This document shows, one piece after another, positions 23,937-33,257 of a stretch of 35,707 nucleotides of DNA. Numbering within the stretch: position 1 is the first letter of the stretch; the number at the start of each line of letters is the position of its first letter. Origin of the DNA: an uncultured Pseudomonadota bacterium (GTDB lineage Bacteria > Pseudomonadota > Gammaproteobacteria > Competibacterales > Competibacteraceae); NCBI GenBank assembly GCA_903844665.1, contig CAIMUS010000320.1, positions 1 through 35,707 of the forward strand, in the 5' to 3' direction. The position numbers and the translations under genes are program-made. The notes under the pieces were generated by a model. The model was not told where the DNA came from. It made no database searches and worked only from the letters and a program-made list of their open reading frames with translations.

Positions 23937-25649
23937 TTATACCTCCAGCGCCTGCTTGTCTTTGGCGCTTTTGGCCAGGGCCGGCGCGACGACCTTCAGC
24001 GCGAGCGTCTCTTCGGCGCCTTCGAAGATCGACAGCACGCGGGCGTCGATGAAATAGCGGCTGACCGGGGTTTCTTCGGCATAGCCCATGCCGCCGTGAA
24101 TCTGCAAGGCCTCGCGGGTGATCCATTCGGCGGTCTTGCAGGTGAAGAGTTTCACCATGCTGGCTTCCATATCGCCCTTGCCCTGATCCATCAGCCGTCC
24201 GACCGCGTAGGTGAACTGCCGGCTGGCCACCAGATAGGTCGCCATCCGCGCCAGCTTGACCTGGGTCAACTGGTAATCGGCGATCGGCTTGCCGAACACC
24301 ACGCGATCCTTGGCGTAGGACACAGCGCGTTCGAACGCGGCCTGCATGACGCCGATGGCGCGGGCGGCGGTCTGGATCCGGCCACCGGAGAAACCGGCCA
24401 TGGTGAAGTAAAAGCCTTTGCCCAGCCCGTCGGGACCGCCCAGCAGATTCTCGTCAGGGATGAAGAAGTCGTCGAAGAACAGGTCGAACGAATGCATGCC
24501 GCGGTAGCCGATGGTGGAGATGGCCTTGGCGCTCAGGTTGCCGCCGCCTTCCTGCTTGTACTCGAAGGCATGGCCGTCGTAACTCGGTTTCTCCGCCAGG
24601 AACATGGACAGGCCGCGATGGCCCAGCGACAGATCGGGATTGGTGCGGGCCAGTATCAGCAGCACGCCGGCCTTGCCGCCGAAGGTGCACCAGGTCTTGG
24701 CGCCGTTCAGCAGCCAGCCGCCCTCGGTCTTGGTGGCCTTGAGCCGCATATTGGCCACGTCGGAGCCGTAGTTGGGTTCGGTGACAGCCACCGCGCAGAG
24801 CGGATCGCCGACCGCGAGTTGCGGCAGCCACTTCTGTTTCTGTTCCTCGGTGCCGCCCTTGAGCAGGGCGCGGGCCAGAATCTCCGGCCGGGTGATCAGG
24901 CTGCCGGCGGCGCCCAGCGAACCCCGCGACAGTTCCTCGGTCACCACGATCATGCCCATGTTGTCTTCCTGCTCGTCGTCCTGCAGACCGCCGTACTGTT
25001 GCGGAATCGACAGGCCGAAGCAGCCCAGGTCCTTGACGTTTTCCAGGATCTCGTCGGGGATGATCAGGTCTTTCTGATGGACTTCCTTGGCCAGCGGCAT
25101 GACCACGTCGTTGGCGAAGCGGCGAAACTGCTCGCGCATCATTTCATGATGGTCGTCCAGCAGATAGGCGCCGGTCTGGCCGTCCAGGGCGCAGACGGCT
25201 TTGCCCAGATCGGCGATGCTCTGGGCGGCGAGTTGGGCGGTGCAGAACTGTTGCACCACCCCGCTTTCCAGCAGCGTCGCCAGTTTGCCCCGGCTGATGC
25301 CGAAATCGTCCGGCCGGGCGGACAGGCGGGCGCGGATGGAGTTGATGGCTTCGGCGGTGAACAGCAGGGCGAAGCGTTCCTCCAGGGTGGGGGCGGGATA
25401 GGAGCCGCCTACCGCTTCGCGGGCCTTCGCCGCATAGTCGAGGGCGAAGCGGGCGGCGTTGGCTTCCGCCGTGCAAAACGCCGCGTCATAGGCCACCAGT
25501 TGATATTGATCGATCTTGGTTGATGAAATCTGGCCGTTTTCGGTGGTCCGTTCCTTGAGGCTGGCCAGTACAATATCGACGGTTTTTTGCGCGGCTTCCA
25601 GCGCCTGTCCAGCCTGCCGTATAAGATCCCCTGCCTGATTTTCGGACAT
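23937..25649 (-). CDS. mcd: Methylsuccinyl-CoA dehydrogenase
   Basis: FAD-dependent oxidation of methylsuccinyl-CoA to mesaconyl-C1-CoA. At 570 residues it is longer than ordinary acyl-CoA dehydrogenases; the extra 150 or so N-terminal residues are typical of Mcd. Motifs are VTEPNYGSD (289-297), KTWCTFGGKAG, QIHGGMGYAEE (516-526) and a C-terminal IFEGAEE (541-547). First gene of the EMC operon; the start has GGGGG upstream. Assignment rests on length and operon context as well as family. Confidence 0.93.
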   Translation of the reverse strand: MSENQAGDLIRQAGQALEAAQKTVDIVLASLKERTTENGQISSTKIDQYQLVAYDAAFCTAEANAARFALDYAAKAREAVGGSYPAPTLEERFALLFTAEAINSIRARLSARPDDFGISRGKLATLLESGVVQQFCTAQLAAQSIADLGKAVCALDGQTGAYLLDDHHEMMREQFRRFANDVVMPLAKEVHQKDLIIPDEILENVKDLGCFGLSIPQQYGGLQDDEQEDNMGMIVVTEELSRGSLGAAGSLITRPEILARALLKGGTEEQKQKWLPQLAVGDPLCAVAVTEPNYGSDVANMRLKATKTEGGWLLNGAKTWCTFGGKAGVLLILARTNPDLSLGHRGLSMFLAEKPSYDGHAFEYKQEGGGNLSAKAISTIGYRGMHSFDLFFDDFFIPDENLLGGPDGLGKGFYFTMAGFSGGRIQTAARAIGVMQAAFERAVSYAKDRVVFGKPIADYQLTQVKLARMATYLVASRQFTYAVGRLMDQGKGDMEASMVKLFTCKTAEWITREALQIHGGMGYAEETPVSRYFIDARVLSIFEGAEETLALKVVAPALAKSAKDKQALEV

Positions 25650-25845
25650 GATGAGCCCCCGTTAAGGTCGCCGTGAGATGGAGTGGAGAAAGGAGTCGAA
25701 TAAGCCGGTGATACGGATAAGTCGTGCTAAGATACCAAGTTGCCGGTTGAAGGAACCGCCGGGCATGCCTGCTGCCGGAGGTGAGCCATCCCCATCCCGA
25801 AAGTTCACAGTGAGTCTGTTCGGGACTGCGCCGACTTGCCATGGG

Positions 25846-25905
25846 TTGTGCTGCAACATCGATGCTATCCTTTATTTGATAACATGTTGCACTGCGACAT
25901 GTCAA
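25846..25905 (-). promoter_or_regulatory. Candidate EMC operon promoter with TGC-rich operator-like sites
   Basis: On the minus strand: TTGACA (25905-25900), 18-bp spacer, TATCAA (25881-25876), giving a leader of about 220 bases. Inside the spacer lies TGTTGCACTGCGACA (25885-25899, plus strand) and a second similar site, TTGTGCTGCAACA, is at 25846-25858. Both resemble TGC-repeat sites bound by PhaR-type regulators of polyhydroxyalkanoate genes. Promoter plausible; regulator identity is a guess. Confidence 0.45.
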
Positions 25906-26099
25906 TCCTGTAGCAAAATCAAGGAATTCACAAGACTGTGTGGTATCGATTAAATGAAGTTTTCATTATAAACCTTATAAAGAGTGCCCAACAGCGATTC
26001 TTGTCGATCGGGCGGGTCGATCCAGTTAGACGCGCTCTCTACCGAGGTCAGTAATTAGCAGGGACGTTACGGGCGCGTCGTAACCCGACGTGGGGGTTG
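25906..26099. other. Intergenic end segment between EMC promoter and HNH gene
   Basis: The 450-bp gap between mcd and the HNH gene holds the candidate promoter and, at about 26066-26084, a small GTTACG/CGTAAC hairpin just past the HNH stop. Nothing else is seen. Confidence 0.35.
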
Positions 26100-26501
26100 C
26101 TATAGTTCTCCTTGTGCCATGAGTTCGGCTCGAAGCTGCATGCGTTCCGCTGCATTCATGCTAAGCGCTCGAACAGTTGCGCGGCCAATCGGTGTAAGTC
26201 CTGCAATCTGCACATCCTGTAAGGTAAAGTGTTCATCCCAGGCATCCTGACGGGGGTTGAACAGTCGTACCATGTTTCCCGTTACGGGATCGATACTCGT
26301 CAGATTCGGCCCCTTGTGCAGATTGCAACGAAAGCAAGCCAGCGCCAGGTTTGACGGATCGTCGGTTCCACCATGCTGGCGGGGGATAATGTGGTCGATA
26401 TGAAACAAGGCAAACGGAGCATGCCGTTGAAGTAAGCCGCAGTATTCACAACGGCTGCCGGCGCGGTCTCGTACCCGGCGGCGTAGTGCTCGATCCATCA
26501 A
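26100..26501 (-). CDS. HNH endonuclease
   Basis: A 133-residue HNH nuclease. CEYCGLLQ (18-25) and CFRCNLHKG (56-64) supply the zinc cysteines, and HIDHIIPRQHGGTDDPSNLA (33-52) the catalytic His and Asn residues of the HNH fold. Overlaps the upstream small gene by 4 bp. Such standalone HNH proteins are widespread; the role is unknown. Confidence 0.88.
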   Translation of the reverse strand: MMDRALRRRVRDRAGSRCEYCGLLQRHAPFALFHIDHIIPRQHGGTDDPSNLALACFRCNLHKGPNLTSIDPVTGNMVRLFNPRQDAWDEHFTLQDVQIAGLTPIGRATVRALSMNAAERMQLRAELMAQGEL

Positions 26502-26773
26502 GATACGGGCCGATAGCTTAAAACATTGCGCGCTTGGGATTGTAGTACTGCGATGAAATCCAAAGCGTGTACGTAAGCTTCATATTCAACTTGTTCGTCC
26601 TCGGTTAATGTACCTTCAGTGCTCTTATCGGCGAGTTCATCGAGGCGGTTTTGTACACTGGGGTCGGCACGAAGGTTGACAAGCGCTTGTGCGACTTCAG
26701 CCGTGAGGCAGAGCCCGATGGGTTTGAGCAGGCGCGCAAGAAAAGTCGTCGTATAGTCCGAGGTTTGAGGCAT
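26498..26773 (-). CDS. Small hypothetical partner of HNH endonuclease
   Basis: A 91-residue helical protein (MPQTSDYTTTFLARLLKPIG..., with ELADKSTEGTLTEDEQVEYEAY in the middle). Proteins of this type often lie just upstream of HNH nucleases. The ATG at 26773 is preferred to an upstream TTG. Coupled to the HNH gene by overlap. Function unknown; an immunity or accessory role is only a thought. Confidence 0.65.
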   Translation of the reverse strand: MPQTSDYTTTFLARLLKPIGLCLTAEVAQALVNLRADPSVQNRLDELADKSTEGTLTEDEQVEYEAYVHALDFIAVLQSQARNVLSYRPVS

Positions 26774-26920
26774 ATTCGATACCAGCAATGGAGAGAGCAA
26801 TAAACAGTAAAGCAATTTTATCAAAGATTAAGCAAAGTTTTTGATATAATTAATAATTGTATTTCTAGTGCTGTTGGAAGATCGTTACAAATACTGCCTT
26901 GACATCACCGGAACCGTCTG

Positions 26921-28003
26921 ATGAACCCCTCTATTATCAGTAAACTAGAACAACTCAGCGCCCGTCATGCGGAAGTGAGCGCCTTGCTGGCCGAACTGAA
27001 TGTTATCAACGATCAGGAGCGGTTCCGGGCGCTGTCGAAGGAGTATGCCCAGTTGCAGCCGGTGGCCGGAAATTTTGCCGCGTACCAGCAACTCCTGCAG
27101 GAACAGGCGGCGGCGCGGGAGATGGCCAGGGAGAGCGACCCGGAACTGCGGGTGCTGGCCGGGGATGAGTTGCTTGCCCTGGATGGGCGGTTCGAGGCGC
27201 TCGAACAGGAATTGCAGGCATTGCTGTTGCCCAGCGATCCGCACGACAACAGCAATATCTTTCTGGAAATCCGGGCGGGAACCGGCGGGGATGAAGCGGC
27301 TTTATTTGCCGGCGATCTGTTTCGGATGTATTCCCGCTATGCGGAGCTGCGGCGCTGGCAGGTGGAGGTGCTCAGCGTCAGCGAAGGGGAGCATGGCGGG
27401 TATAAGGAAATCATCGTCCGGATCATCGGCCGCGGCGCCTATTCCCGGCTGAAGTTCGAGTCCGGCGCGCACCGGGTGCAGCGGGTGCCCGAGACGGAAT
27501 CGCAGGGACGGATTCATACCTCCGCCGCCACCGTGGCTATCCTGCCGGAAGCCGAGGATATCGAGGCGATCGCTATCAATCCCAGCGATTTGCGGATCGA
27601 TACCTATCGTTCCTCCGGCGCCGGCGGTCAACATGTCAACAAGACCGACTCGGCGATCCGCCTCACCCATTTGCCGACCGGCATCGTGGTGGAATGCCAG
27701 GATGAGCGCTCGCAGCATAAGAACCGGGCGCGGGCCATGTCGCTGTTGCGAGCCAAGTTGCTGGCGGCCGAGCAACAGAAACAACGCGCCGCCATCGCCC
27801 AGACCCGGCGGCTGCTGGTGGGGACGGGCGACCGCTCCGAACGCATCCGCACCTATAACTTTCCCCAGGGGCGGGTGACCGATCACCGCATCAACCTGAC
27901 GCTGTATAAACTGCCCGATATTCTGTTGGGCTATCTCGACCCCATCATCGAGCCGTTGAATCAGGAATATCAGGCGGATCAATTGGCGGCGCTGGCGGAG
28001 TGA
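26921..28003 (+). CDS. prfA: Peptide chain release factor 1
   Basis: RF1 ends translation at UAA and UAG. The 360-residue length is standard. The stop-codon tripeptide is PET (190-192, the PxT form) and the peptidyl-tRNA hydrolysis motif is GGQ (235-237). Both are intact, so loss of UAG reading is not supported. prmC, the usual neighbour that methylates this Gln, is not downstream. TATAAT at 26845-26850 might be part of its promoter. Confidence 0.97.
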   Translation: MNPSIISKLEQLSARHAEVSALLAELNVINDQERFRALSKEYAQLQPVAGNFAAYQQLLQEQAAAREMARESDPELRVLAGDELLALDGRFEALEQELQALLLPSDPHDNSNIFLEIRAGTGGDEAALFAGDLFRMYSRYAELRRWQVEVLSVSEGEHGGYKEIIVRIIGRGAYSRLKFESGAHRVQRVPETESQGRIHTSAATVAILPEAEDIEAIAINPSDLRIDTYRSSGAGGQHVNKTDSAIRLTHLPTGIVVECQDERSQHKNRARAMSLLRAKLLAAEQQKQRAAIAQTRRLLVGTGDRSERIRTYNFPQGRVTDHRINLTLYKLPDILLGYLDPIIEPLNQEYQADQLAALAE

Positions 28004-28024
28004 GCCCGGCCGGCCGGCTCGGTA

Positions 28025-28083
28025 CTCTCCCTCCCCCCTTGTGGGGGAGGGTTGGGGTGGGGGGTGGGGGGCTGAACGGTTAC
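28025..28083. mobile_element. Half MITE-like element, copy 3
   Basis: The right half of the element: CCCTCCCCCCTTGTGGGGGAGG hairpin segment (written here in part: CCCTCCCCC pairs GGGGGAGGG) and the terminal TGAACGGTTAC (28073-28083), exact inverse of GTAACCGTTCA. The left terminus is missing. It lies between prfA and the truncated xerD, and the hairpin may end prfA transcription. Confidence 0.6.
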
Positions 28084-28154
28084 TTTTCATGTTCTGCCGG
28101 CGCCGCTGAAAGCGGCGAAACCGAGCACGGCGGGTAAAGATCTCATGCTCCTGA

Positions 28155-28598
28155 ACTCCGGTCGATTTAACCCTCAATCAGGTCAGTCTGAACAGTGGTT
28201 GTCTCCGGATTAGTGGTAAAGGCGGGAAGGAGCGCTTGGCGCCCCTGGGTGAACAGGCCATGACATCACTGAGCCAGTATATGCAGTTCGCGCGTCCCCT
28301 CTGGTTGCGAGACCGTGCCTGTGCCGATCTGTTCATAACGCAACGGGGCCAGGCCATGACCCGGCAGGCTTTCTGGTATCTGATCAAACGCTATGCCTTG
28401 CAGGCGGGTATCGGCAAACCTCTGTCGCCGCATACCTTGCGGCACGCTTTCGCCACTCATCTGCTCGATCATGGGGCGGATTTGCGGGCGGTACAACTGT
28501 TGCTCGGGCATAGCGATCTGTCCACGACCCAGATCTATACTCACATTGCCCGGGCCCGGCTTAAAGAATTACATGCCCGGCATCATCCCCGTGGCTAA
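28155..28598 (+). pseudogene. xerD: Tyrosine recombinase XerD, C-terminal fragment
   Basis: The frame is open from 28155 and reads VDLTLNQVSLNSGCLRISGK, then KERLAPLGEQAM and the catalytic HTLRHAFATHLL, LLGHSDLSTTQIYTHI. The C-terminal His, Arg, His and Tyr of the active site are present, but the N-terminal DNA-binding domain and the first catalytic Arg are missing. A TGA precedes the fragment. Its place before dsbC is the usual one for xerD in gammaproteobacteria. Whether an intact recombinase exists elsewhere cannot be seen. Confidence 0.82.
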
Positions 28599-28669
28599 AA
28601 CCTGCTGGAACCGGCCTTAGGCAATCCCGGTCTTATCAATTTAATGCAATCACTTGTGGAAATTACACC

Positions 28670-29392
28670 ATGCTGCGCAAACTGTTTATAACCGTTCTTG
28701 CTTGCTGTGCGCTTCCTCTGCTGGCCGCGGAACCGGCCCAGCCCGATCTCAGTCGGCTACAAGCCCTGTTAGGAGAGGAAAAACCGGATAGCGTAAAGCC
28801 TACGGTAATACCGGGTCTGTACGAGGTCATGTTGCAGTCGAAAATTGTCTATTTAAGCCAGGACGGGCGTTTTATCATTCAGGGTGATCTCATCGACCTG
28901 AAGGAACGCACCAACCTGACCGAAGCCCGGCTCGACACGCAGCGATCCAAGGCCCTGGCGGCCATCGGCGAGAATCAAATGGTTGTCTTTGCACCGGCCG
29001 AACCGGCCAAGCATACGATCACGGTCTTTACCGACATCGATTGTGGCTATTGCCGCAAATTTCATCAAGAAATTGCGGACTACAATCGCAACGGCATTAA
29101 GGTCCGTTATCTAATGTATCCCCGGGCGGGCATCGGTTCCGATTCTTATGATAAAGCGGTCGCCGTCTGGTGTTCGCCTAATCGCCAGGAGGCGATAACC
29201 CGCGCCAAGAAGGGCGAAACGGTCGAACAAAAATCCTGTCCGAATCCGGTTAAAGAACAGTATGAGTTAGGGCAAGCCCTCGGTGTCCGCGGCACGCCGA
29301 CCATTATTTTGGAAGACGGCCAACTAATTCCAGGCTATGTGCCTGCCGCCAAATTGGCCACTATGCTCGATAATAAGGGTGCAACGAATTGA
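28670..29392 (+). CDS. dsbC: Thiol:disulfide interchange protein DsbC
   Basis: Periplasmic disulfide isomerase. Signal peptide about 1-20 (ends LLAAEP), N-terminal dimerisation domain, then thioredoxin fold with the active site CGYC (125-128), a second Cys pair (168, 190) as in E. coli DsbC, and the cis-Pro of RGTPTII (Pro210). The 240-residue length is standard. recJ, often next, is not present; the next gene converges. Confidence 0.93.
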   Translation: MLRKLFITVLACCALPLLAAEPAQPDLSRLQALLGEEKPDSVKPTVIPGLYEVMLQSKIVYLSQDGRFIIQGDLIDLKERTNLTEARLDTQRSKALAAIGENQMVVFAPAEPAKHTITVFTDIDCGYCRKFHQEIADYNRNGIKVRYLMYPRAGIGSDSYDKAVAVWCSPNRQEAITRAKKGETVEQKSCPNPVKEQYELGQALGVRGTPTIILEDGQLIPGYVPAAKLATMLDNKGATN

Positions 29393-29408
29393 TCGGCCGC
29401 AGTCACTT

Positions 29409-31301
29409 TCATGACATGACCAGGCGGTCCTGAACAGCGACTACTGTCCTCTGGGCAGACCGGTTGCCGGCCTGAAATTCAGGAATCAATGTTTCGATCA
29501 AACCTGCCGCCGCCTTCTCATCATAGCGCTTGCAGGCTTCCCGCAAGAGATCGAGTGTGGCGATAAAGCGAGGCCAATCCACCAGTTGGCAGTGTTGCGC
29601 CAGGAGTAACTTGGGATAGGGGGTCGATTTTAGCTCCTCTTCCTCATGAAAGAGCTTTTCATGCAGTTTCTCGCCAGGACGCAGGCCGATATACTCGATG
29701 GCGATATCTTTGCCGGGAAGCTTGCCGCTGAGCAGTATCATTTGTTCGGCCAGATAGCGGATATTGATAGGCATGCCCATATCCAGTACGTAAATTTCTC
29801 CTCCCCGACCGACAGCTCCTGCCTGCATAATCAATTGACTGGCTTCGGGAATGGTCATGAAATAACGGGAGACATCGGGATGGGTGACCGTTACCGGACC
29901 ACCTTGCTTGATCTGTTGGCGGAACAGGGGGATGACGCTGCCGGCCGAGTCCATGACATTGCCGAAGCGGACGATGACAAAATGCGTGCTGGAGCGATAA
30001 TTGAAATTCTGGCAATACATTTCGGCCAGTTGTTTGCTGGCGCCCATCACGTTGCTGGGATTGACCGCCTTATCGGTGGAAATCAAGACAAAGGTCTGGC
30101 AGGCATGGAGGTTAGCCGCTTTGGCTACGTTAATGGTGCCGAACAGATTGTTGCGGATGGCCTCGCGTACTTGTTGTTCCAATAAAGGGACATGCTTATA
30201 GGCGGCGGCGTGGAAGATGATTTGAGGCCGGTAAAGCCCCATCCAGTAATTGACGGCAGTGACATCGCAAACATCGCCCAGATGTGAGTGCAGGGTCAGC
30301 GCGGGAAAGCGGGCGCGCAGTTCCCTGTCGATCTCATAGAGATTGAATTCGCTGTGTTCAATGATGATCAGAGTGGCCGGCGCGAGGCGGGCAACCTGCC
30401 GGCACAGTTCAGAGCCGATCGAGCCTCCCCCCCCGCTGATCAGCACGGTTCGCCCGACTAACTGCCGGCGGATGGTTTCCCAATCGAGGGAGATGGGTTC
30501 CCGTCCCAGCAGATCCTCGATGGATACTTCACGCAACTCATGCGCCAAGGCATGCCTTTGCAGCAGATCCACCAAGCGTGGCAGAGCTCGAAACGGTTTA
30601 CCGCTGGCTTCGCACAGGCCGACGATGTGGCGTAATTCTTCGGTGGAGGCGGATGGAATGGCAATAAAGATCAGATCGATATCATAGCGGGAGATGACCT
30701 GGGGAATGGCCTTGCAGCGGCCGACTACCCGTAACCCACGCACCTCGGTGCCCGTTTTGTGGAGGTCATCATCCACAAAGACGACCGGATAGTAATCGCC
30801 CGCCGGGTTTTGCAGCAGTTCCCTGGCCAGAGCTTCTCCCGCTTGACCGGCGCCGACGATAAGCACCCGGTTGGCCGGCTTGTAGTTCAGACTGTGATCC
30901 TTGATCCAGCGGTAGAGGAAGCGTGGCAGGCCGAGCAAGCCCACCAGCAGCAGGCCATGCAGGATGAAGGCGGAGCGTGGTACGCTTTCCACCCCGAACA
31001 GCAGCAGAATCAGCGCCGCATTCAGCACGGCGCCCATGGTGACCGCCTTCAGGATACGCATGAAATCGTGCATCGAGGCGAACCGCCAGATGCCGCGGTA
31101 CAGGCCGAAATAGACGAACGTGCAGCCGTAGACGGCGAGAATCAGGGGAAGCAATGCCAGCGCCTTTTGCCAGAAAGGGGGCGGAATGGTTTCCAGGTTG
31201 AAGCGCAGCCAACAGGCCCCGAGCCAAGCCAGAGGCACCATCATCAGGTCGTGGATAAGTGCGGCTGTGCGATTGCGTAACCGGTCGAATAAGTTTTTCA
31301 C
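29409..31301 (-). CDS. CapD/WbpM-like nucleotide-sugar 4,6-dehydratase
   Basis: Membrane-anchored enzyme that converts a UDP-HexNAc to a 4-keto-6-deoxy sugar for surface polysaccharide. Residues about 15-135 form four membrane helices; a first Rossmann motif is GAGQAG (150-155), the second GGGGSIG (290-296). The usual Tyr-x3-Lys is Met-x3-Lys (VMGASK, Met419/Lys423), as in WbpM. Length 630 residues is normal. Overlaps the WecA-like gene by 4 bp; last gene of the cluster. Confidence 0.93.
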   Translation of the reverse strand: MKNLFDRLRNRTAALIHDLMMVPLAWLGACWLRFNLETIPPPFWQKALALLPLILAVYGCTFVYFGLYRGIWRFASMHDFMRILKAVTMGAVLNAALILLLFGVESVPRSAFILHGLLLVGLLGLPRFLYRWIKDHSLNYKPANRVLIVGAGQAGEALARELLQNPAGDYYPVVFVDDDLHKTGTEVRGLRVVGRCKAIPQVISRYDIDLIFIAIPSASTEELRHIVGLCEASGKPFRALPRLVDLLQRHALAHELREVSIEDLLGREPISLDWETIRRQLVGRTVLISGGGGSIGSELCRQVARLAPATLIIIEHSEFNLYEIDRELRARFPALTLHSHLGDVCDVTAVNYWMGLYRPQIIFHAAAYKHVPLLEQQVREAIRNNLFGTINVAKAANLHACQTFVLISTDKAVNPSNVMGASKQLAEMYCQNFNYRSSTHFVIVRFGNVMDSAGSVIPLFRQQIKQGGPVTVTHPDVSRYFMTIPEASQLIMQAGAVGRGGEIYVLDMGMPINIRYLAEQMILLSGKLPGKDIAIEYIGLRPGEKLHEKLFHEEEELKSTPYPKLLLAQHCQLVDWPRFIATLDLLREACKRYDEKAAAGLIETLIPEFQAGNRSAQRTVVAVQDRLVMS

Positions 31302-32332
31302 CCTGCCTGTCCGGTAGTTTGCCGTTCCAAATAGTTAACCCTCACCATCAGCGCACTATAGATCAATATCCAGGTTATCAGCAAGCCAGCCTGCCATCCG
31401 CTGGACAGGTATCGGGCAAGGAGCGCCGAGAAAGAACACGCCAGCATGAGCGCATATTCCAGCAATACCGTGTTGCGATGTCCCCAGCCGAGTTGCACCA
31501 GCCGCTGATAATAGTGGGTTTTGTGCGGCAGCCAGATTTTTTCTCTCCTGAGCGTCCGGCGCAGCAGGGTGATGGTGGCATCAACGATGAAGGGTGAGAA
31601 GATCAATACGGTTACCCACAGTGGAAACATGCCATCCCGACTGCCCCACAGGCTCAAAGCGGCCGCCAGAAAACCCAGTACGGAAGAGCCAGTATCCCCC
31701 AGAAAGATCCTGGCGGGAGGAAAATTGAACCAGAGAAACCCGGCGGCGGCGCCCGCTATCAGCAGACCAATCTGGGTGAACAGGGGGTTGTCCGCCTGCC
31801 AACCAAGAATAGCAAAGCTGCTAAAGCCGATAACCGTCATGCCGCCCGCGAAGCCATCCATGCCATCCATGAAGTTGTAGAGATTGATCATCCAAATGAT
31901 AAACCCCAGCGATAGGAGAACAGCCAGCCAGGGTGGCAGAATCAGGATCAAGCCGGGGAACTCGATCATATTCAGCCGCAAGCCCGCACCGACCAGCAGG
32001 GCTGCCGCCAGACCATGCGCCAGCAGGCGCACGCTTGGTTTGATCTCCGCGCGATCGTCGAGAAAGGATACCGCCGCCAGCAGCAGTGCGGCGGACAGGG
32101 CCAGACCAAGGCCGGGACTGGTGGAGAAGGGATAGGAGGCCCACACTACAGCGCCGCCTGCTATCAGTCCTCCCAGAACGGCGACCCCTCCGCTGCGGGG
32201 GACGGGCCTGGTATGTAGCGAGCGCTCGCTAGGGTGGTCGAGTAGATGCAGCCGGGAGGCGGGATTGCAGAATAAGCGAGTAAGTCCGAAGGACACCAGG
32301 AAGGCGATTAATGTGGGAATAACGATCATCAA
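31298..32332 (-). CDS. WecA/WbpL-like undecaprenyl-phosphate sugar-1-phosphate transferase
   Basis: Integral membrane enzyme that starts glycan assembly by moving a HexNAc-1-phosphate to undecaprenyl phosphate. About ten hydrophobic segments, the DD pair FLDDRAE (90-96), NLYNFMDGMDG (150-160), FLGDTGSS and the cytosolic LPHKTHYYQ loop are all MraY/WecA signatures. 344 residues is normal. Follows the epimerase gene by 28 bp. Confidence 0.92.
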   Translation of the reverse strand: MMIVIPTLIAFLVSFGLTRLFCNPASRLHLLDHPSERSLHTRPVPRSGGVAVLGGLIAGGAVVWASYPFSTSPGLGLALSAALLLAAVSFLDDRAEIKPSVRLLAHGLAAALLVGAGLRLNMIEFPGLILILPPWLAVLLSLGFIIWMINLYNFMDGMDGFAGGMTVIGFSSFAILGWQADNPLFTQIGLLIAGAAAGFLWFNFPPARIFLGDTGSSVLGFLAAALSLWGSRDGMFPLWVTVLIFSPFIVDATITLLRRTLRREKIWLPHKTHYYQRLVQLGWGHRNTVLLEYALMLACSFSALLARYLSSGWQAGLLITWILIYSALMVRVNYLERQTTGQAG

Positions 32333-32360
32333 ATTATGGCAGATTCGGTATTGCCGAAAG

Positions 32361-33257
32361 TTATGGCTTGTCGAGGGGATCTCTGTAGACGTCGAAGTTT
32401 GGTCTGAAAGGTCCTGGTGAAAACCCCCAATCCTGGCTCGCGGTGCTATGGTCGAATACCAGGTCCTGGTTCATCCGCTCGGCCATCGCAGCGCTGAGTT
32501 TGCGGAACGGCGGGAGTAGCCGCGCAGCCGCCACCGCCAGGCGGAAGCACCACAGGGGAACCCGAACAAGCCGAGGTCGGCGGCCCAGGGCCTCGAACAC
32601 CCGGCACGCCATATCACGATAGGTTAGAGTCTCGCCGCCGCTGATTTCATAAGCCTGATCGGCAAGATGCCGTGCTTCCAGAGCCAGGCGGCAGGCCATC
32701 GCCACCTCCCGTGCGTGAATGGGCTGACGCAAGCCATGTCCCTCTCCGAGCAGCGGAAAAAAACCGAATCGTTGGATGAACCGCGCCATACTGCTGATAT
32801 TGTGGTCGCGCCCATCCCCATAAATCAAGGTTGGGCGCAATATAATCCATTCGATCTTACTCTGTGAGGCCCAATCGGTAAGATCCCGCTCTCCGCCAGC
32901 CAGCCGCTCCGCCAACAGCCGCTCTGCGGGATCGGAAGATGCGGTCTTGATCCATCTGCTCGTGGAACTTACCGCAACCACCCGCCGCGCGCCACAGGAT
33001 GCGATCCAGGAAAAATACTGTGGCAGCATCCAGATCGGCGCCAGGGATATCCAGTATGAGCAAGCTGGTGTGGTATTGTCGCTGTTGCCCCCCACAGGAG
33101 GTCTATGCCAGGTGATACCCTCCGTTTTAGCAGTCCCCATTCTCTCCGCCTGGCGGGAGAACGCCTGTACCTGCCAGCCTGCGGTAACTAATTGCGGCAG
33201 CAAATAGGTTCCTACGAGGCTGCTTGCCCCAAGTACCCCTACCTGATGATCAAGCAT
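32361..33257 (-). CDS. NAD-dependent epimerase/dehydratase (polysaccharide cluster)
   Basis: A 298-residue extended SDR protein. VGVLGASSLVGTYLLPQL (6-23) is the Rossmann motif; VAVSSTSRW carries the Ser, and the usual YxxxK is not evident, which may mean altered chemistry or an ancillary role. The ATG at 33257 is within the end of the upstream gene (8-bp overlap), and is preferred because the Rossmann motif follows at once. Context suggests sugar nucleotide modification, but the substrate is unknown. Confidence 0.8.
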   Translation of the reverse strand: MLDHQVGVLGASSLVGTYLLPQLVTAGWQVQAFSRQAERMGTAKTEGITWHRPPVGGNSDNTTPACSYWISLAPIWMLPQYFSWIASCGARRVVAVSSTSRWIKTASSDPAERLLAERLAGGERDLTDWASQSKIEWIILRPTLIYGDGRDHNISSMARFIQRFGFFPLLGEGHGLRQPIHAREVAMACRLALEARHLADQAYEISGGETLTYRDMACRVFEALGRRPRLVRVPLWCFRLAVAAARLLPPFRKLSAAMAERMNQDLVFDHSTASQDWGFSPGPFRPNFDVYRDPLDKP

